The notes: generated from the letters alone by a model not told the origin. A stretch of 64,000 nucleotides of DNA from an uncultured bacterium (GCA_937921485.1 CAKZSV010000006.1:1-64000), one strand, 5' to 3'. Shown: positions 17,942-28,134, counted from the first letter of the stretch. Numbers and translations: made by a program.

Positions 17942-20872
17942 ATGTCCTACCCGATGTACATGCTCGTAAATATACATCCGGGTACCACTATCACAATTTG
18001 TTATATTATGATTGATACTATGTTTTCAACAAAAACACTTTCCGGCGAGATAATCGAACTTCTTAACCACATTCCTGATATGGTAATCATTGTGGGCGCC
18101 GATAAGAAAATTCTGTTTTCAAATCAAGCAGCGGAACGAATATTAGGCGAAGAACAGAATTCTTTAAAAGACAAAGACATCGCCAGCGTTCTCAGCAATA
18201 AGATTCCGCAATTCTCCATGTACCTTGGGAAAGCACTCGGCAACGGCTGCGGGATTGATGCCGTCGATACGATTCTTTTCACCTCCGAAGGCACCACGCC
18301 TATAAATCTTTCTATAAAAAAGCTTTCCGGCAAAAATGGGAAAGCTGCCTTAGGCATCATCGCTCGAGATATTAGCAAAATAAAAGTGCTCAGCGAAGAA
18401 AAAAAAGAACGAATGCTTGCAGTAAGTGCGCTCATCGAAAGCGAGGAACGATACCGCCAGATAGTCCACACCATCGAGGACGGCTTTTTCGAAGTCGACC
18501 TCGCGGGCAATTTGACGTTTTTCAACGAAGCTCTACAGAAAATTATCGGGCATAGCGCTGAGCGTTTGCGGGGAATGAATTACCGTGAATTCATGGATGA
18601 TAAAAACGCAAAAGAGGTTTATAAAACATTTAATCTGGTCTTCCGTACCGGCATTTCCGAAAAAGCTTTTGACTGGGAAATTATATCCGCTGACGGTACC
18701 CGCCACATCGTAGAAACGTCAATTTCGCTGATTTGCCAGCATGGTGGAAAACCGAGCGGGTTTCGGGGCATTGTGCGCGACATCACCGAGCGCAAGGAAG
18801 TTGAACGAAAACTCAGGCAAAGCGAAGAGCGCCTCCGAAAGTTTGTCAATACCGCTGCGGATATCATCTGGTTTGCCGATGCGGACGGCAAAATCACGTT
18901 TGTCAATCCGGCAACTCTTTTGACTTTAAAATTAAAAGCCTCAGATATAATTGGCACCCATTGCTTCGATATTGTCCATCCGCGCTACAGGAAAAATGTC
19001 GCATATTTCTATCTTCGCCAATTTAAAAAAAAGCAACCACTCACATATTATGAATTTCCGGTGCAGGTCGGCAATGAAACTGTCTGGTTTGGCCAGACGC
19101 TTCAGCTCATTGTTGAAAATGGGGATGTCCTCGAATTTATCGGCATTGCCAGAAATATAAGCGAACGAAAAGCGTTTGAAGATCGCCTCAAACAGAGCGA
19201 AGAGCGGTACCGATCGCTCACGGAAAACAGCTCCGATATCATCAGCGAAGTGGATATGGAGGCGCGGTACAACTATGTCAGTTCGAATGTGCAGGAAATA
19301 TTAGGCTATACCCCCGGCGAAGTCGTTGGCCGCCAGTTTTTTGAATTCGTCCATCCCCAAGACAAGAGTGAAGCCGAGAGAGTCTGGCGCGAACGCGTGC
19401 AGGATTTTACGCTTCGCTTCCGAAGCAAGTCCGGGCAGTGGCGCTGGCTTGACTGTGCTTCGCGGACTTTTAGCCTCTCCGACGGGAGAGAACGTGTCGT
19501 TACCATCTCCCGCGATGTAACAGAGCGAAAAATCGAAGAAGAAAAAATCCGTGAAAATGAAATGCGCCTTCGACTTCAGCAGATGGCCCTCACAGAACTT
19601 GCTAAAAATGAATCGCTTTACCGGGGCGATGTTCGCGCCGCGTTTATGACTATTAACATGGTTGCGTGCCACAATCTCAATGCTGCAGGCAGCAGTATCT
19701 GGCTTTTTGAAAACGAAGAAGATTATATCGCCCGATGCTACGATCGTTTTGATTCGAAGAACAATACTCATTCGGAGGGCAAAATACTTGATTTCTCTAA
19801 AAATACGAATGTTCTCAAAGCTCTGGATGCACTCCGAATTATCGAGATTCGTAATGATACCGAAGAAAATTCGTATCTAAACTTCCTTTCCGATTATTCA
19901 CACATTCAAACTGTCACCATGCTCGTGCTCATATCGTTTCGCCTCGGAGGGAATACCATCGGGATCATCGCGATTGAAGAATGGGAAACCAACCGCACAT
20001 GGACGAGCGAAGAAAAGCAATTTGCGGCTTCGCTCGCGGATTTTGCGTCTCTTGCGATGGAAACCCACAATCGCAAAATCGCCGAGGAGTCGCTCCGGCT
20101 CAGCGAAGAAATGCTGCGAAAGCGAACTGAAATGATCGAAAGGGACCTTAAAAACGCGCAGATCATACAGAAGGCACTTTTGCCGAATTCGATTCCGACC
20201 ACGGAAAAAATTCGCATCGAATACAGAAACTTTTCCGTGGACGCGGTGGGAGGAGATTATTTTTCATTCACGCCCTTGAAAGAAGGAGGCCTTGGAGTAT
20301 TCATCGGAGATGTTTCCGGGCATGGGGTATCTGCCGCGCTCTTCCTTTCGCTTTTAAAAGCCACCGCGGACCGGGCCTGCCGCCAATTCGGACAGAGACC
20401 CAGGGAATTCATTGAATATCTCAATCGGGAACTCATCGAAACCATGCCGCACTATTTCGTGACCGCCATATACGGATATTTCTCCAAACCAAACGACGAC
20501 GGTTCCATCCAGTTCACCTTTTCCAAGGGGGGGCACCCCAATCCGATCATGCAATGGAAATCTACCGGAAAAGTTGAAATGCTTCGCTGCAGGGGAACAA
20601 TTCTGGGAAAATTCGATCATGCGAAATACGAGGAAATATCCATCATACTCCAGCCGGGCGATCGTATTCTCCTGTACACCGACGGCCTGCCGGAAATGAC
20701 CAACCCGGAAAAAAAGATGTTGGGATTCAATGAGCTTGTTCATCTCATCGAAAAAAGTTTAAAAAAAGATCTTTGCGAAACACTGGATACCATATTGCAC
20801 GAAGCAAACAATTTCAGAAATGGCGCAGAAATCGAAGATGATATCGTCCTTATCGGATTGGAAATAATGTGA
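17942..20872 (+). CDS. PAS(x4)-GAF-PP2C (SpoIIE-type) sensor phosphatase
   Basis: A cytoplasmic signalling protein of up to 976 aa. Four PAS domains occupy about residues 40-150, 165-285, 290-410 and 420-535 (each ends with a D-[IV]-[ST]-E-R-K type linker), a GAF domain about 545-690, and a SpoIIE-type PP2C serine phosphatase about 745-975. Metal-binding acidic sites are visible: AVGGDYFSF, IGDVSGHGVSAALF, LLYTDGLPEM and EIEDDIVLIGL. Such proteins usually dephosphorylate an anti-sigma-factor antagonist, but no partner switch genes are nearby. No Shine-Dalgarno is visible; ATG 18008 (MIDTMFSTKT) is an equally good start. It abuts the convergent 20873 gene without a gap. Confidence 0.88.
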   Translation: MSYPMYMLVNIHPGTTITICYIMIDTMFSTKTLSGEIIELLNHIPDMVIIVGADKKILFSNQAAERILGEEQNSLKDKDIASVLSNKIPQFSMYLGKALGNGCGIDAVDTILFTSEGTTPINLSIKKLSGKNGKAALGIIARDISKIKVLSEEKKERMLAVSALIESEERYRQIVHTIEDGFFEVDLAGNLTFFNEALQKIIGHSAERLRGMNYREFMDDKNAKEVYKTFNLVFRTGISEKAFDWEIISADGTRHIVETSISLICQHGGKPSGFRGIVRDITERKEVERKLRQSEERLRKFVNTAADIIWFADADGKITFVNPATLLTLKLKASDIIGTHCFDIVHPRYRKNVAYFYLRQFKKKQPLTYYEFPVQVGNETVWFGQTLQLIVENGDVLEFIGIARNISERKAFEDRLKQSEERYRSLTENSSDIISEVDMEARYNYVSSNVQEILGYTPGEVVGRQFFEFVHPQDKSEAERVWRERVQDFTLRFRSKSGQWRWLDCASRTFSLSDGRERVVTISRDVTERKIEEEKIRENEMRLRLQQMALTELAKNESLYRGDVRAAFMTINMVACHNLNAAGSSIWLFENEEDYIARCYDRFDSKNNTHSEGKILDFSKNTNVLKALDALRIIEIRNDTEENSYLNFLSDYSHIQTVTMLVLISFRLGGNTIGIIAIEEWETNRTWTSEEKQFAASLADFASLAMETHNRKIAEESLRLSEEMLRKRTEMIERDLKNAQIIQKALLPNSIPTTEKIRIEYRNFSVDAVGGDYFSFTPLKEGGLGVFIGDVSGHGVSAALFLSLLKATADRACRQFGQRPREFIEYLNRELIETMPHYFVTAIYGYFSKPNDDGSIQFTFSKGGHPNPIMQWKSTGKVEMLRCRGTILGKFDHAKYEEISIILQPGDRILLYTDGLPEMTNPEKKMLGFNELVHLIEKSLKKDLCETLDTILHEANNFRNGAEIEDDIVLIGLEIM

Positions 20873-21259
20873 TCAATCCACATTCGATACATCATCCGCC
20901 GCTTCAGCCTTTTTGTCTTTCCGGTGCATTTTTTCTGACTTCAACAGTCCTGCCAAAATCTTCCTTTTTTCCTGGATTGACTTTGAAAGGGCGCGTATGT
21001 CCTGCTGGTTGCGCCGAAGCTCTTCGCGCAAAGGCTGAAGCTTTTCTTTCATTTCTTTGCGTTCGTCGCTCTGCACTTTTTCGTACTGTTTAAGAATTGC
21101 CAGCATCCGGGCACGCAATTCAAGATTTTTTCCCGTAAGCTCATGGCGTTTCTTTGCCAGCGACAGAATCTCTTCATGAAGCGAAACCACTGAAGGCCTA
21201 TCCGCCAAAAGGCCGCCAATCGAAACCATAACTACAAGGATACAGGTCATGATGCGCAT
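20873..21259 (-). CDS. Small exported coiled-coil protein
   Basis: 128 aa from ATG 21259 (MRIMTCILVV), with GGAGG 5-6 nt upstream. A signal peptide (cleavage near GGLLADRPS) is followed by an almost wholly helical, charged heptad region (EEILSLAKKRHELTGKNLEL, then QPLREELRRNQQDIRALSKS), probably a coiled coil in the periplasm. No family recognised. It could resemble periplasmic stress chaperones, but this is only a shape analogy. Located 90 nt downstream of the hybrid kinase gene on the same strand and possibly co-transcribed. Confidence 0.6.
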   Translation of the reverse strand: MRIMTCILVVMVSIGGLLADRPSVVSLHEEILSLAKKRHELTGKNLELRARMLAILKQYEKVQSDERKEMKEKLQPLREELRRNQQDIRALSKSIQEKRKILAGLLKSEKMHRKDKKAEAADDVSNVD

Positions 21260-21346
21260 ACATTCCTCCTGAAATACGATTATTCCCGTCATTTATCTTT
21301 CAGTCCATACCTGAACCGAGAAAGATGTTGACGTTTTATGTTCATT

Positions 21347-24300
21347 TCACTTTCGCTCCATCACCATTCCAATTGCCGCCATCACCTCTTCGCGCGTATA
21401 TGGCTTCAAAATGACGCCGTCAAAGCCGTACTCGCCTGGACGCGCCAACACCGGATCGGTAAAATATCCGCTTGAAACAATAAGCACGGGACGTGGCGTT
21501 ATTTTTCCGAACTCAACCGCCGCATCTTTCCCTCCCATCCCGCCGGGGACTGTGAGGTCCATAATGACAATATCAAAGGGTTTCCCTTCCCGCAACGACA
21601 GTTTGAATTTTTCCAATGCCTCCCGCCCTTCGCGCGCCGTATCGCACTCATGGCCAAACGATTCGAGGATCGATGAAAGCGAATCGAGTATATACTCCTC
21701 ATCATCCATCAGGAGCACACGGTATTTTTCATTGGGCGTTGTCGCATCGTTCTTCCGATTACCTTCTTTTTCCGCTGCTTCATACGAGGGAAGATAGACC
21801 GTAAACGTGCTTCCGCTTCCGGGCCGGGACTGCACGTGAATATATCCCTCGTGTTTTTTTATGATGGAATAACAGGTGGCAAGGCCCAGGCCGTACCCGC
21901 GATCCTTGGTAGTAAAATAAGGATCGAAAATTTTTCCGATGTTTTCCTCCGAAATCCCCTCGCCCTCATCAATAAAATCAATCCTCACATAGCGTCCTTC
22001 CCTGAGAGGCAGACCTTCAGGGACGCCTGAGTTTGAAATCATCACCTTGATATTTCCCCCTGAGGGCATTGCCTGGATTGCGTTAATGAGCAAATTGTTG
22101 AATACCTGGGAAATCTGCCCGGGATCTACCACAAGGGGCCAGAGTTCCGCCTCGGGGGTTATATTGACCACCTCGCAAAGGCAATTCGAGCCCGTCAGCG
22201 TCAGTTCTATGCTTTCCCGGAGCAATGCCATAATCGATACCGATTTTTTAACCGGCTCGCCTCCCCGTGCGAAGGTTAACAGCTGCCGCGTAAGATTGAC
22301 GGCCCTTTCTCCCGCTTTTTCAATCATCGAAATCATCCGATTGAACTTTTCATCGATCGTTTTTTTTGTCTTCACCATAGATGCATTCGCAAGAATTGCG
22401 GTGAGAAGATTATTGAAGTCGTGGGCAATGCCTCCGGCAAGAACTCCGAGTGATTCAAGGCGGTTTATTTTGCTGATTTCCTGTTCAAGCTTTTGACGCG
22501 CCGTGATGTCGCGAAGCGCCAAAACCGCCCCGGTGATGTTTCCGGACTTATCTCGGAGGGGCGCTCCGCTCAATTCCACCACAATCGATTCCCTCCCCGG
22601 CACGCCGAGTAGCATATTATTGGCTTCAAGATGTCCCTCAGCGACAATCTCATGCACCGGATCTACCACAGCCGCGTCGGAATGCATCTTATTCAACGAA
22701 AAGATATCCGAAAACCGTTTGCCTTCAGCATTTTCAAGCAAGCATCCGGTAAGCCTTTCCGCGCTCGGATTCATATAGGTAATCGTGCCGGCAATATCCG
22801 TGGTCACCACGGAATCCGCAATTGATCGCAGAGTGATTGAAAGCTTTTCGCGCTCTTTTGCGAGACTGTCATTCGCTTCCAGAAGCTCGTTTTGCGTGTT
22901 GACCAATTCCTCGTTGAGCGCTTCAAGTTCCTCGTATTGGGAGTGTATTTCCTCAAATTGCTGGAGAATAGTCTTTTCCGCTTTTTTAAGCGTTGAGATA
23001 TTGGTGACTATCGAAAGAGTTCCGGTTTTACCCTCCGCGGCTATCGCCACAGCGGAAATGAACACATCAACGTCCCTCCCGTCCTTACTCCTGATGCGCG
23101 CCTCGTATTGTTCCGGCGCGGCATTTCCTTGAATCCTTGAGAGATAATTGGAAAGCACGGGATTGGCACCATCAGTATCGGGAGGAAATATTTGCTTAAA
23201 AACATCAAGCGAATACAATTCCTTTTCCGAATAGCCGGTCATCTCGATAAAAGAGCGGTTTGCGTATCGCACGGCTCCATCGACAATCAGCAAAATCCCT
23301 TCGCGCGCATTCTCTACAAGGGCGCGATATTTCTCCTCCGATTCCTTCAAGGCGGCAAGGGCTCTCTCCCGTTCCTGCCTGAGGCGCTTGAGCTGATCAG
23401 CAACACCAAACGATAGAAGAAGCGCCATAATTGAAGCGCCCGCCTGATATCCCCACATGGATATCATCCCGCTGGTTGTGAAGCCGAACGCGCGGAGGGC
23501 AGTGAGCGCAGCACCAACTATAAAAGCCGACCACGCGGACATGAAAAAAAGTGCTGTACGATTTCTTCTGTACAGCAGGATAAAACCGCTTGCAATAAAA
23601 AATAAGACGGTAACACCCGCAAACGCCGTCGAAAGTTGCGTTGCGATGTGATAATCACCGAAAAAAGGAAAGGCTAAAAGCAGCGCGTTGAGATACATAA
23701 AATATCGCGCGAATGTATCGAACCGTGGAATATCAGATTTCATCTGCAAAAAGGCACGTGAAAACGCCAGCGCAAAGACAACAGTGAGAAACAGAAAAAA
23801 CGGGTTTGAAATATTCGACCACCGGACAGCGTTCGGCCAGAGGAATTGAAACGAAATGCCGTTCTGTGCCATTGAAAAAAAGGTGACCGCCGCAAGGAAC
23901 AGCGAAAGAAAAAGATAGCTTTTTTCCCGGTATGACAGGAAAATGAAGAGATTGTAGATAAAAAGCGCGAACATAATTCCGTAATGTAAAAACAATAGCG
24001 CCAGCTCCCGTTGTATGCGCCTGCTGAAATCTTCCGGTTCATACGCTTCTAAGGGAACAGTAATTGAACCTTCGGATTTCACGCGAAGATAGATTGTCGA
24101 TTCTCCGGGAGGTTGAATCACGGGAAAGGCAATGCTGCGGCACTTAATTTCCCTCGAAGAAAAGGGGACGCTATCACCGCCCTGGTGGCGGATAAACCCA
24201 TCCGGTCCGGGCAGAAACACCTCGACCAGGTCGATGATGGGATAATTATACTCCAGTATCCACTTCCTGCTCTGCGGAAAGGGATTGTGAACTTTCAGTC

Positions 24301-24607
24301 TGAACCAGAATGCCGAATGAGAATATCCGAAACTCGGATATTCTTTGTTTACCGGCAAAAATTGCAGACCAATATCTTCACGTAGAATATCCTTCAATTC
24401 AAGGCGCGCGCTTTCGTCAATCAAGTATTCAAGATGAACTCCGAGAGGCTTTCCGCTACAACCATCATTCAGGACAAACGGCTCAGAAAGAGCATGCGCC
24501 AGAAACGGAAAGAAAACTGAAATTACGATAATCAACGCTTTCAGGCACAATCGCATGGGAAACGCGCCGTTGAATATTGCCTCTTTTCTTTTTTCGTGAT
24601 CTGACAT
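21347..24607 (-). CDS. 7TM-DISM hybrid sensor histidine kinase with two PAS and a receiver domain
   Basis: 1086 aa. After a signal-like segment, an extracytoplasmic 7TMR-DISM-type sensor (about 45-185) is followed by the 7TM region (about 190-400). Then come PAS (about 425-540), a Glu-rich coiled coil, a second PAS (about 590-710), and a HisKA domain with phospho-acceptor His729 in GGIAHDFNNLL. The HATPase has FDPYFTTKDRGYGLGLATCY (G-box). A C-terminal receiver has phospho-acceptor Asp1017 in IVIMDLTVPGG and conserved Lys in ILKPY. 7TMR-DISM proteins often sense carbohydrates or small molecules. No output partner is adjacent. ATG 24607 has GGAG upstream; Met18 is an alternative. Confidence 0.9.
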   Translation of the reverse strand: MSDHEKRKEAIFNGAFPMRLCLKALIIVISVFFPFLAHALSEPFVLNDGCSGKPLGVHLEYLIDESARLELKDILREDIGLQFLPVNKEYPSFGYSHSAFWFRLKVHNPFPQSRKWILEYNYPIIDLVEVFLPGPDGFIRHQGGDSVPFSSREIKCRSIAFPVIQPPGESTIYLRVKSEGSITVPLEAYEPEDFSRRIQRELALLFLHYGIMFALFIYNLFIFLSYREKSYLFLSLFLAAVTFFSMAQNGISFQFLWPNAVRWSNISNPFFLFLTVVFALAFSRAFLQMKSDIPRFDTFARYFMYLNALLLAFPFFGDYHIATQLSTAFAGVTVLFFIASGFILLYRRNRTALFFMSAWSAFIVGAALTALRAFGFTTSGMISMWGYQAGASIMALLLSFGVADQLKRLRQERERALAALKESEEKYRALVENAREGILLIVDGAVRYANRSFIEMTGYSEKELYSLDVFKQIFPPDTDGANPVLSNYLSRIQGNAAPEQYEARIRSKDGRDVDVFISAVAIAAEGKTGTLSIVTNISTLKKAEKTILQQFEEIHSQYEELEALNEELVNTQNELLEANDSLAKEREKLSITLRSIADSVVTTDIAGTITYMNPSAERLTGCLLENAEGKRFSDIFSLNKMHSDAAVVDPVHEIVAEGHLEANNMLLGVPGRESIVVELSGAPLRDKSGNITGAVLALRDITARQKLEQEISKINRLESLGVLAGGIAHDFNNLLTAILANASMVKTKKTIDEKFNRMISMIEKAGERAVNLTRQLLTFARGGEPVKKSVSIMALLRESIELTLTGSNCLCEVVNITPEAELWPLVVDPGQISQVFNNLLINAIQAMPSGGNIKVMISNSGVPEGLPLREGRYVRIDFIDEGEGISEENIGKIFDPYFTTKDRGYGLGLATCYSIIKKHEGYIHVQSRPGSGSTFTVYLPSYEAAEKEGNRKNDATTPNEKYRVLLMDDEEYILDSLSSILESFGHECDTAREGREALEKFKLSLREGKPFDIVIMDLTVPGGMGGKDAAVEFGKITPRPVLIVSSGYFTDPVLARPGEYGFDGVILKPYTREEVMAAIGMVMERK

Positions 24608-24664
24608 TTCATCTCCGAATGAAGGACAATAATTCCGCCTTTGCCGAGCAATTCCGTTACAAAT

Positions 24665-25222
24665 CTACATCATGCGCGAACCGAATCTGTTCAGGTGTAC
24701 GATTTCCGAAAGTGGTTTTCTGGGTGGTCCTTCTTTGCCGGCCACCGCGGGTTTGCCCACGGGAACAGCAACCACCACATCATACCCGGCGGGAACATCG
24801 AGAATGCGGCGGCATTCATCATGATTCATAAAACCTACTACCACCGTGCCCAGTCCCAGATCGTGCGCGCGCAGGCACAGGTTCTGCACCGCCATCCCCA
24901 CATCGAACATATGCCAGCTGTCGAACCTTGTCACCGGCGCGCCTTCCTTGTATCCGGAGAGATGCACTTTCGCGCACACCACAATGAGCGCTGAACACGC
25001 AAGCGAGCATTTTCGAGCGGGGTTGTTCGGCGAGTACGTTTCGGTTATTTTTTCAATGAGCGTTTTATCTCTCACCACGATAAATTCCCACGGCTGCACA
25101 TTTGCCCACGAGGGCGCGAACCGAGCTGCATCGAGCATTTCACGGATGTCATCATCCGAGACTACATCATCCGTGAATCTCCGGATGCTTCTTCTTGTAA
25201 AAATGGCTTCCTTCAATTCCAT
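24665..25222 (-). CDS. Nitroreductase family protein
   Basis: FMN-dependent NAD(P)H oxidoreductase fold, 185 aa. The FMN phosphate-binding motif TRRSIRRFTDDVVSDDDI opens the protein, followed by AARFAPSWANVQPWEFIVV and the central DVGMAVQNLCLRAHDLGLGT helix that packs on the flavin. The C-terminal part (VAVPVGKPA...RKPLSEIVHLNRF) is standard. The substrate is unknown. An internal Cys pair (KCSLACSALIVVC) is unremarkable. It lies alone between the kinase and the cyclase-homology gene. Confidence 0.88.
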   Translation of the reverse strand: MELKEAIFTRRSIRRFTDDVVSDDDIREMLDAARFAPSWANVQPWEFIVVRDKTLIEKITETYSPNNPARKCSLACSALIVVCAKVHLSGYKEGAPVTRFDSWHMFDVGMAVQNLCLRAHDLGLGTVVVGFMNHDECRRILDVPAGYDVVVAVPVGKPAVAGKEGPPRKPLSEIVHLNRFGSRMM

Positions 25223-25268
25223 GGCTTCCTCTCAGTGGAAAAATTTTACAAAACTCAGCATAATCTGT

Positions 25269-26183
25269 TCACAGCACGAATTTATAGATACACCTTCCTT
25301 CATAGACCCCGGTATTGACGAAGAGGTCTCTGATGCCGGCGGGGATGAAACGCTCCATCTCTTCGGTGAGCAGCAGGTCTCCCGGCCTGGCGAATTTCTG
25401 ACCTAAATGGTAGAGTGAATTTATTGAATCGGAAATAATCGTGCCGGTCTCCCCCCGCGACCGATATACCGTATTGCCCAGATGCATCGCAATCCGATAC
25501 GATACCGTAAGCCCCAGACGGCATTCTTCAATGCTGATGACGGTGCGGTTTATTTGCATCCGCACCGCGGTAAGCACGGCTTCGCATGTTTCGCCGTCGA
25601 ATGGAATCAGTACCAGGCCTCCGTCTCCTTCCCAGCTCCAGATGCGCCCGTTGCGGGAATAAATCGCGGCTTTCACGATTTCGCCGAAATCGCTGTAGGT
25701 ATAGTTGATCATCTCGGCACTGTATTTGCGCACGAGTTCCGAATTTCCCACGATATCGAAACGCAGGAACGTGAGAACGTATTCATATCCCTCCCGGAGC
25801 ACGCCCCAATTGCGGGTCCTTCGAACCGACTGGTCTTCCACAAACAGTTTATTGTGCGAATCATACACGAAGCCGTGCTCGCGCATTTCTTTCACGATAT
25901 CATGCAAATAGGCAATGTCGTATTGTTTACCCATCCATCCGCGGTTTGATATTTCTACCAGAATATTTACAAATTGCGGGAAGAGTGCGGAATCGTTGAT
26001 GTCGTAGACTATCTGACGCGCAGCATCAAGGTTGGGAATTGAAATACTATGGGGGAAACCCGTTCTCTGATTCAAATCGTAGTTCGGAAGGAGCCTTTTG
26101 ACTAAATGTTCCATGGTATGGACATTCATCGACTGTGCGAGAGATCGAATTGCGATGTTTAGAAGGCTCGGTTTAACTTTCAT
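25269..26183 (-). CDS. Class III nucleotide cyclase-homology domain protein
   Basis: 304 aa from ATG 26183 with AGAGG upstream. An N-terminal helical region (about 1-145) precedes a cyclase homology domain (about 148-304): FLRFDIVGNSELV supplies the first metal Asp, IWSWEGDGGLVLIPF the second, and SDSINSLYHLGQKFARPG matches the dimer segment that usually reads VN-x-A-x-R-L. The transition-state Asn is kept, while the Arg position is His. Whether it makes cAMP/cGMP or is a degenerate regulator cannot be decided. No membrane segments, so cytoplasmic. A separate terminator is not obvious. Confidence 0.68.
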   Translation of the reverse strand: MKVKPSLLNIAIRSLAQSMNVHTMEHLVKRLLPNYDLNQRTGFPHSISIPNLDAARQIVYDINDSALFPQFVNILVEISNRGWMGKQYDIAYLHDIVKEMREHGFVYDSHNKLFVEDQSVRRTRNWGVLREGYEYVLTFLRFDIVGNSELVRKYSAEMINYTYSDFGEIVKAAIYSRNGRIWSWEGDGGLVLIPFDGETCEAVLTAVRMQINRTVISIEECRLGLTVSYRIAMHLGNTVYRSRGETGTIISDSINSLYHLGQKFARPGDLLLTEEMERFIPAGIRDLFVNTGVYEGRCIYKFVL

Positions 26184-26277
26184 ACAATCCTCTACCCGTG
26201 CATTGCGATGATGCAAACGGACAAGCAGCGTGTCAAGGATTAATCATAGCATGCCACGTATGGAAGAATTTTAATTG

Positions 26278-27195
26278 ATGCACACGCATGATTGCTCATA
26301 CAATGGCTTTATGAAATCCTTAAGGAACCTCATTGAATATTTGATATTCATCCCCGCGTTGTTGGCGCAACCAACCTTCGCATCAGAGTTCATACTGGCA
26401 GATCCGAATATCGCTTCAACATGCATCGAGTATTCCGGCACGCCTGCGGCAAAAATTGGCGATATCCTCCAGTGGAGAGGCATCAGCATCGGGGGATTCC
26501 TTCAATCGAGAAATGAAGCGCGCTTTCACCAGGGGGCGCTGCCGAATCACAACTGGCGGGGATTCGCGTTTTTGAACTATACCTTTTCTCTTCCGGCACG
26601 GGAATCTTTTTCTCCCGCACTGATTATGGGCGTTGAACATGAAAGCGCGCACCCGGGCGGCGGCTTCTACGAGGAAAATGATGAAGCGTATGAGATGGTA
26701 TATGATGGGCTTTACCGCAACATCAATTTGAATTCAATACGCGTATCGCCGATGGCGAGCCTCTTCAACGGCACAGTACGTCTGCGCCTGGATTATCAGC
26801 TCTACCTGTTCTCGAAAAATACTCCTGAGTTACACGATACCGCACTTACACACGGGCATGGCCTTTCAGGGGGATTTGACGGAATCTTCCCGCTTGCGCG
26901 GGACTATGCATTCTTCGCCTCCGCGTTTTTCAGATATATTTTTACCGGCAGTGCGCGCAGAAGCGGCTGGCTCTACCATGATCATAACGGCACGGCGGTA
27001 CAGGTATATGAGGAATATCCGGTGCTGCATTCCGTACACACTATTTCTCTTAAAGCAGGGATACTTTTCCACCATATCGCTCAGGGAAGAACGCTATCTC
27101 TGTTTGCGCGCCTGCTGTACGGCAACCCGTACGGATTCATCGACAGTCGGGAAAACCGCTTCGTGATTGCTGCGGGAGTGGAATTGCTGCATTAA
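26278..27195 (+). CDS. Exported, probably outer-membrane barrel protein of unknown function
   Basis: About 305 aa. ATG 26278 has GGAAG 11-12 nt upstream; ATG 26311 (MKSLRNLIEYLIF) gives a cleaner signal peptide ending near TFASEF. The mature protein alternates aromatic and polar residues and has a motif GVEHESAHPGGGFYEEN, a His/Glu pattern reminiscent of the DUF1207-type outer-membrane proteins, but similarity by eye is weak. It ends in a hydrophobic beta-strand (FVIAAGVELLH), typical of barrels. Convergent with the lipase gene, sharing a terminator. Confidence 0.55.
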   Translation: MHTHDCSYNGFMKSLRNLIEYLIFIPALLAQPTFASEFILADPNIASTCIEYSGTPAAKIGDILQWRGISIGGFLQSRNEARFHQGALPNHNWRGFAFLNYTFSLPARESFSPALIMGVEHESAHPGGGFYEENDEAYEMVYDGLYRNINLNSIRVSPMASLFNGTVRLRLDYQLYLFSKNTPELHDTALTHGHGLSGGFDGIFPLARDYAFFASAFFRYIFTGSARRSGWLYHDHNGTAVQVYEEYPVLHSVHTISLKAGILFHHIAQGRTLSLFARLLYGNPYGFIDSRENRFVIAAGVELLH

Positions 27196-27226
27196 AAAAA
27201 CCGCCCCTTTCGAGGCGGCTTTTTTT
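27194..27226. terminator. Bidirectional terminator between two convergent genes
   Basis: CCGCC and GGCGG arms with an A-run on the left and seven T on the right, giving a functional terminator on each strand between stops at 27195 and 27247. Confidence 0.8.
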
Positions 27227-27246
27227 CAAGAGATGATATTGTATTT

Positions 27247-28134
27247 TCAATACCCTTTGCTCTTGAGATCCTTCACCATATCTACATACCAGGCTTCCAC
27301 ATCCGCTCCGGGAGTGATACCGAAGAAGTGGTTCACCGCATTGATATGCGACACGCCGCCGGCATTATACCATGAACCGGTCCATGTACCGCGGAAGGTT
27401 CCCCATTTTGCTGAATTCACCGACACTAGACCGTCGTTGGCGCCTTCATAGAAATTCAAAAGCAGCCATGTGCCTTCGAGCACCATATCGGCGGTGATGG
27501 TGTAGATGCGTGTTGCCCAGCTCTGATAATACACCCCGCTCATATTGGGCGTGTTGGGATTGAAGACATTGATCATATAGCTGCGGACAAGATTATGGCC
27601 GTTCTGTGCGCTCTGCGGATTCGAATCGCCAAGGAACTTATACACGATATCAAGGATGCCGCCGACCAGCCACTCGCCGGAATCGGGAAGAATGCCCATA
27701 ATCACATCGGCAATCGCGCTTCCCCGATGCGGGCTGCACAGGGTGGTGAGGCTTGCAACTTTTGAAGCAAGGCCTAAATTGGAAATAGCGTAGCGCGTAT
27801 AGATGCCCCCATGCGAATGGCCGATGATGTTGCCGCGAGATGCGCCGGTTACCGCAAGAAATTCAAGAAACTGCTGTTTAAATTGCGCTGCTTTGTTGGC
27901 GGTAGTATCCATCGCGTTGACCGATGCCACATACACCGTTGCGCCATTATCTTCAAGGTCATCGACGATGTCCCACCAGTAATCGATGCCGAGCATGCCG
28001 TCGGAAAACGCCATGCCATGCGCAAGCACAATCGGGTAGCGCGTCTGACATGCCGTGTTCGAGCCACCGGCAAACGCAAGAACCGGAATAAACGCAAACA
28101 ACGCGATGAGTGAAATGATACGTATTTTTTTCAT
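27247..28134 (-). CDS. Secreted triacylglycerol lipase (Pseudomonas-type fold)
   Basis: Alpha/beta-hydrolase, 295 aa from MKKIRIISLIALF (28134) with GCGGGGG upstream. A signal peptide is cleaved near LAFAGG. The lipase start YPIVLAHGMAFSD contributes the oxyanion hole. The triad is visible: Ser107 in GHSHGG, Asp234 in EGANDGLVSV, and His263 in GGVSHINAVNH. The spacing between these and the Ca-site-like DGLVSVNSAKWG match the family I lipases. Many such lipases need a dedicated foldase for secretion; none is next to it. It hydrolyses ester bonds of lipids outside the cell. Monocistronic, converging on the barrel-like gene. Confidence 0.88.
   Translation of the reverse strand: MKKIRIISLIALFAFIPVLAFAGGSNTACQTRYPIVLAHGMAFSDGMLGIDYWWDIVDDLEDNGATVYVASVNAMDTTANKAAQFKQQFLEFLAVTGASRGNIIGHSHGGIYTRYAISNLGLASKVASLTTLCSPHRGSAIADVIMGILPDSGEWLVGGILDIVYKFLGDSNPQSAQNGHNLVRSYMINVFNPNTPNMSGVYYQSWATRIYTITADMVLEGTWLLLNFYEGANDGLVSVNSAKWGTFRGTWTGSWYNAGGVSHINAVNHFFGITPGADVEAWYVDMVKDLKSKGY

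Noticed and set aside
18951..18980. TGGCAC...TTGC within the PAS sensor gene, resembling a sigma-54 site
   Set aside because: The distance between the GG and GC elements is 8 rather than 10 bp, and it lies inside a coding region.
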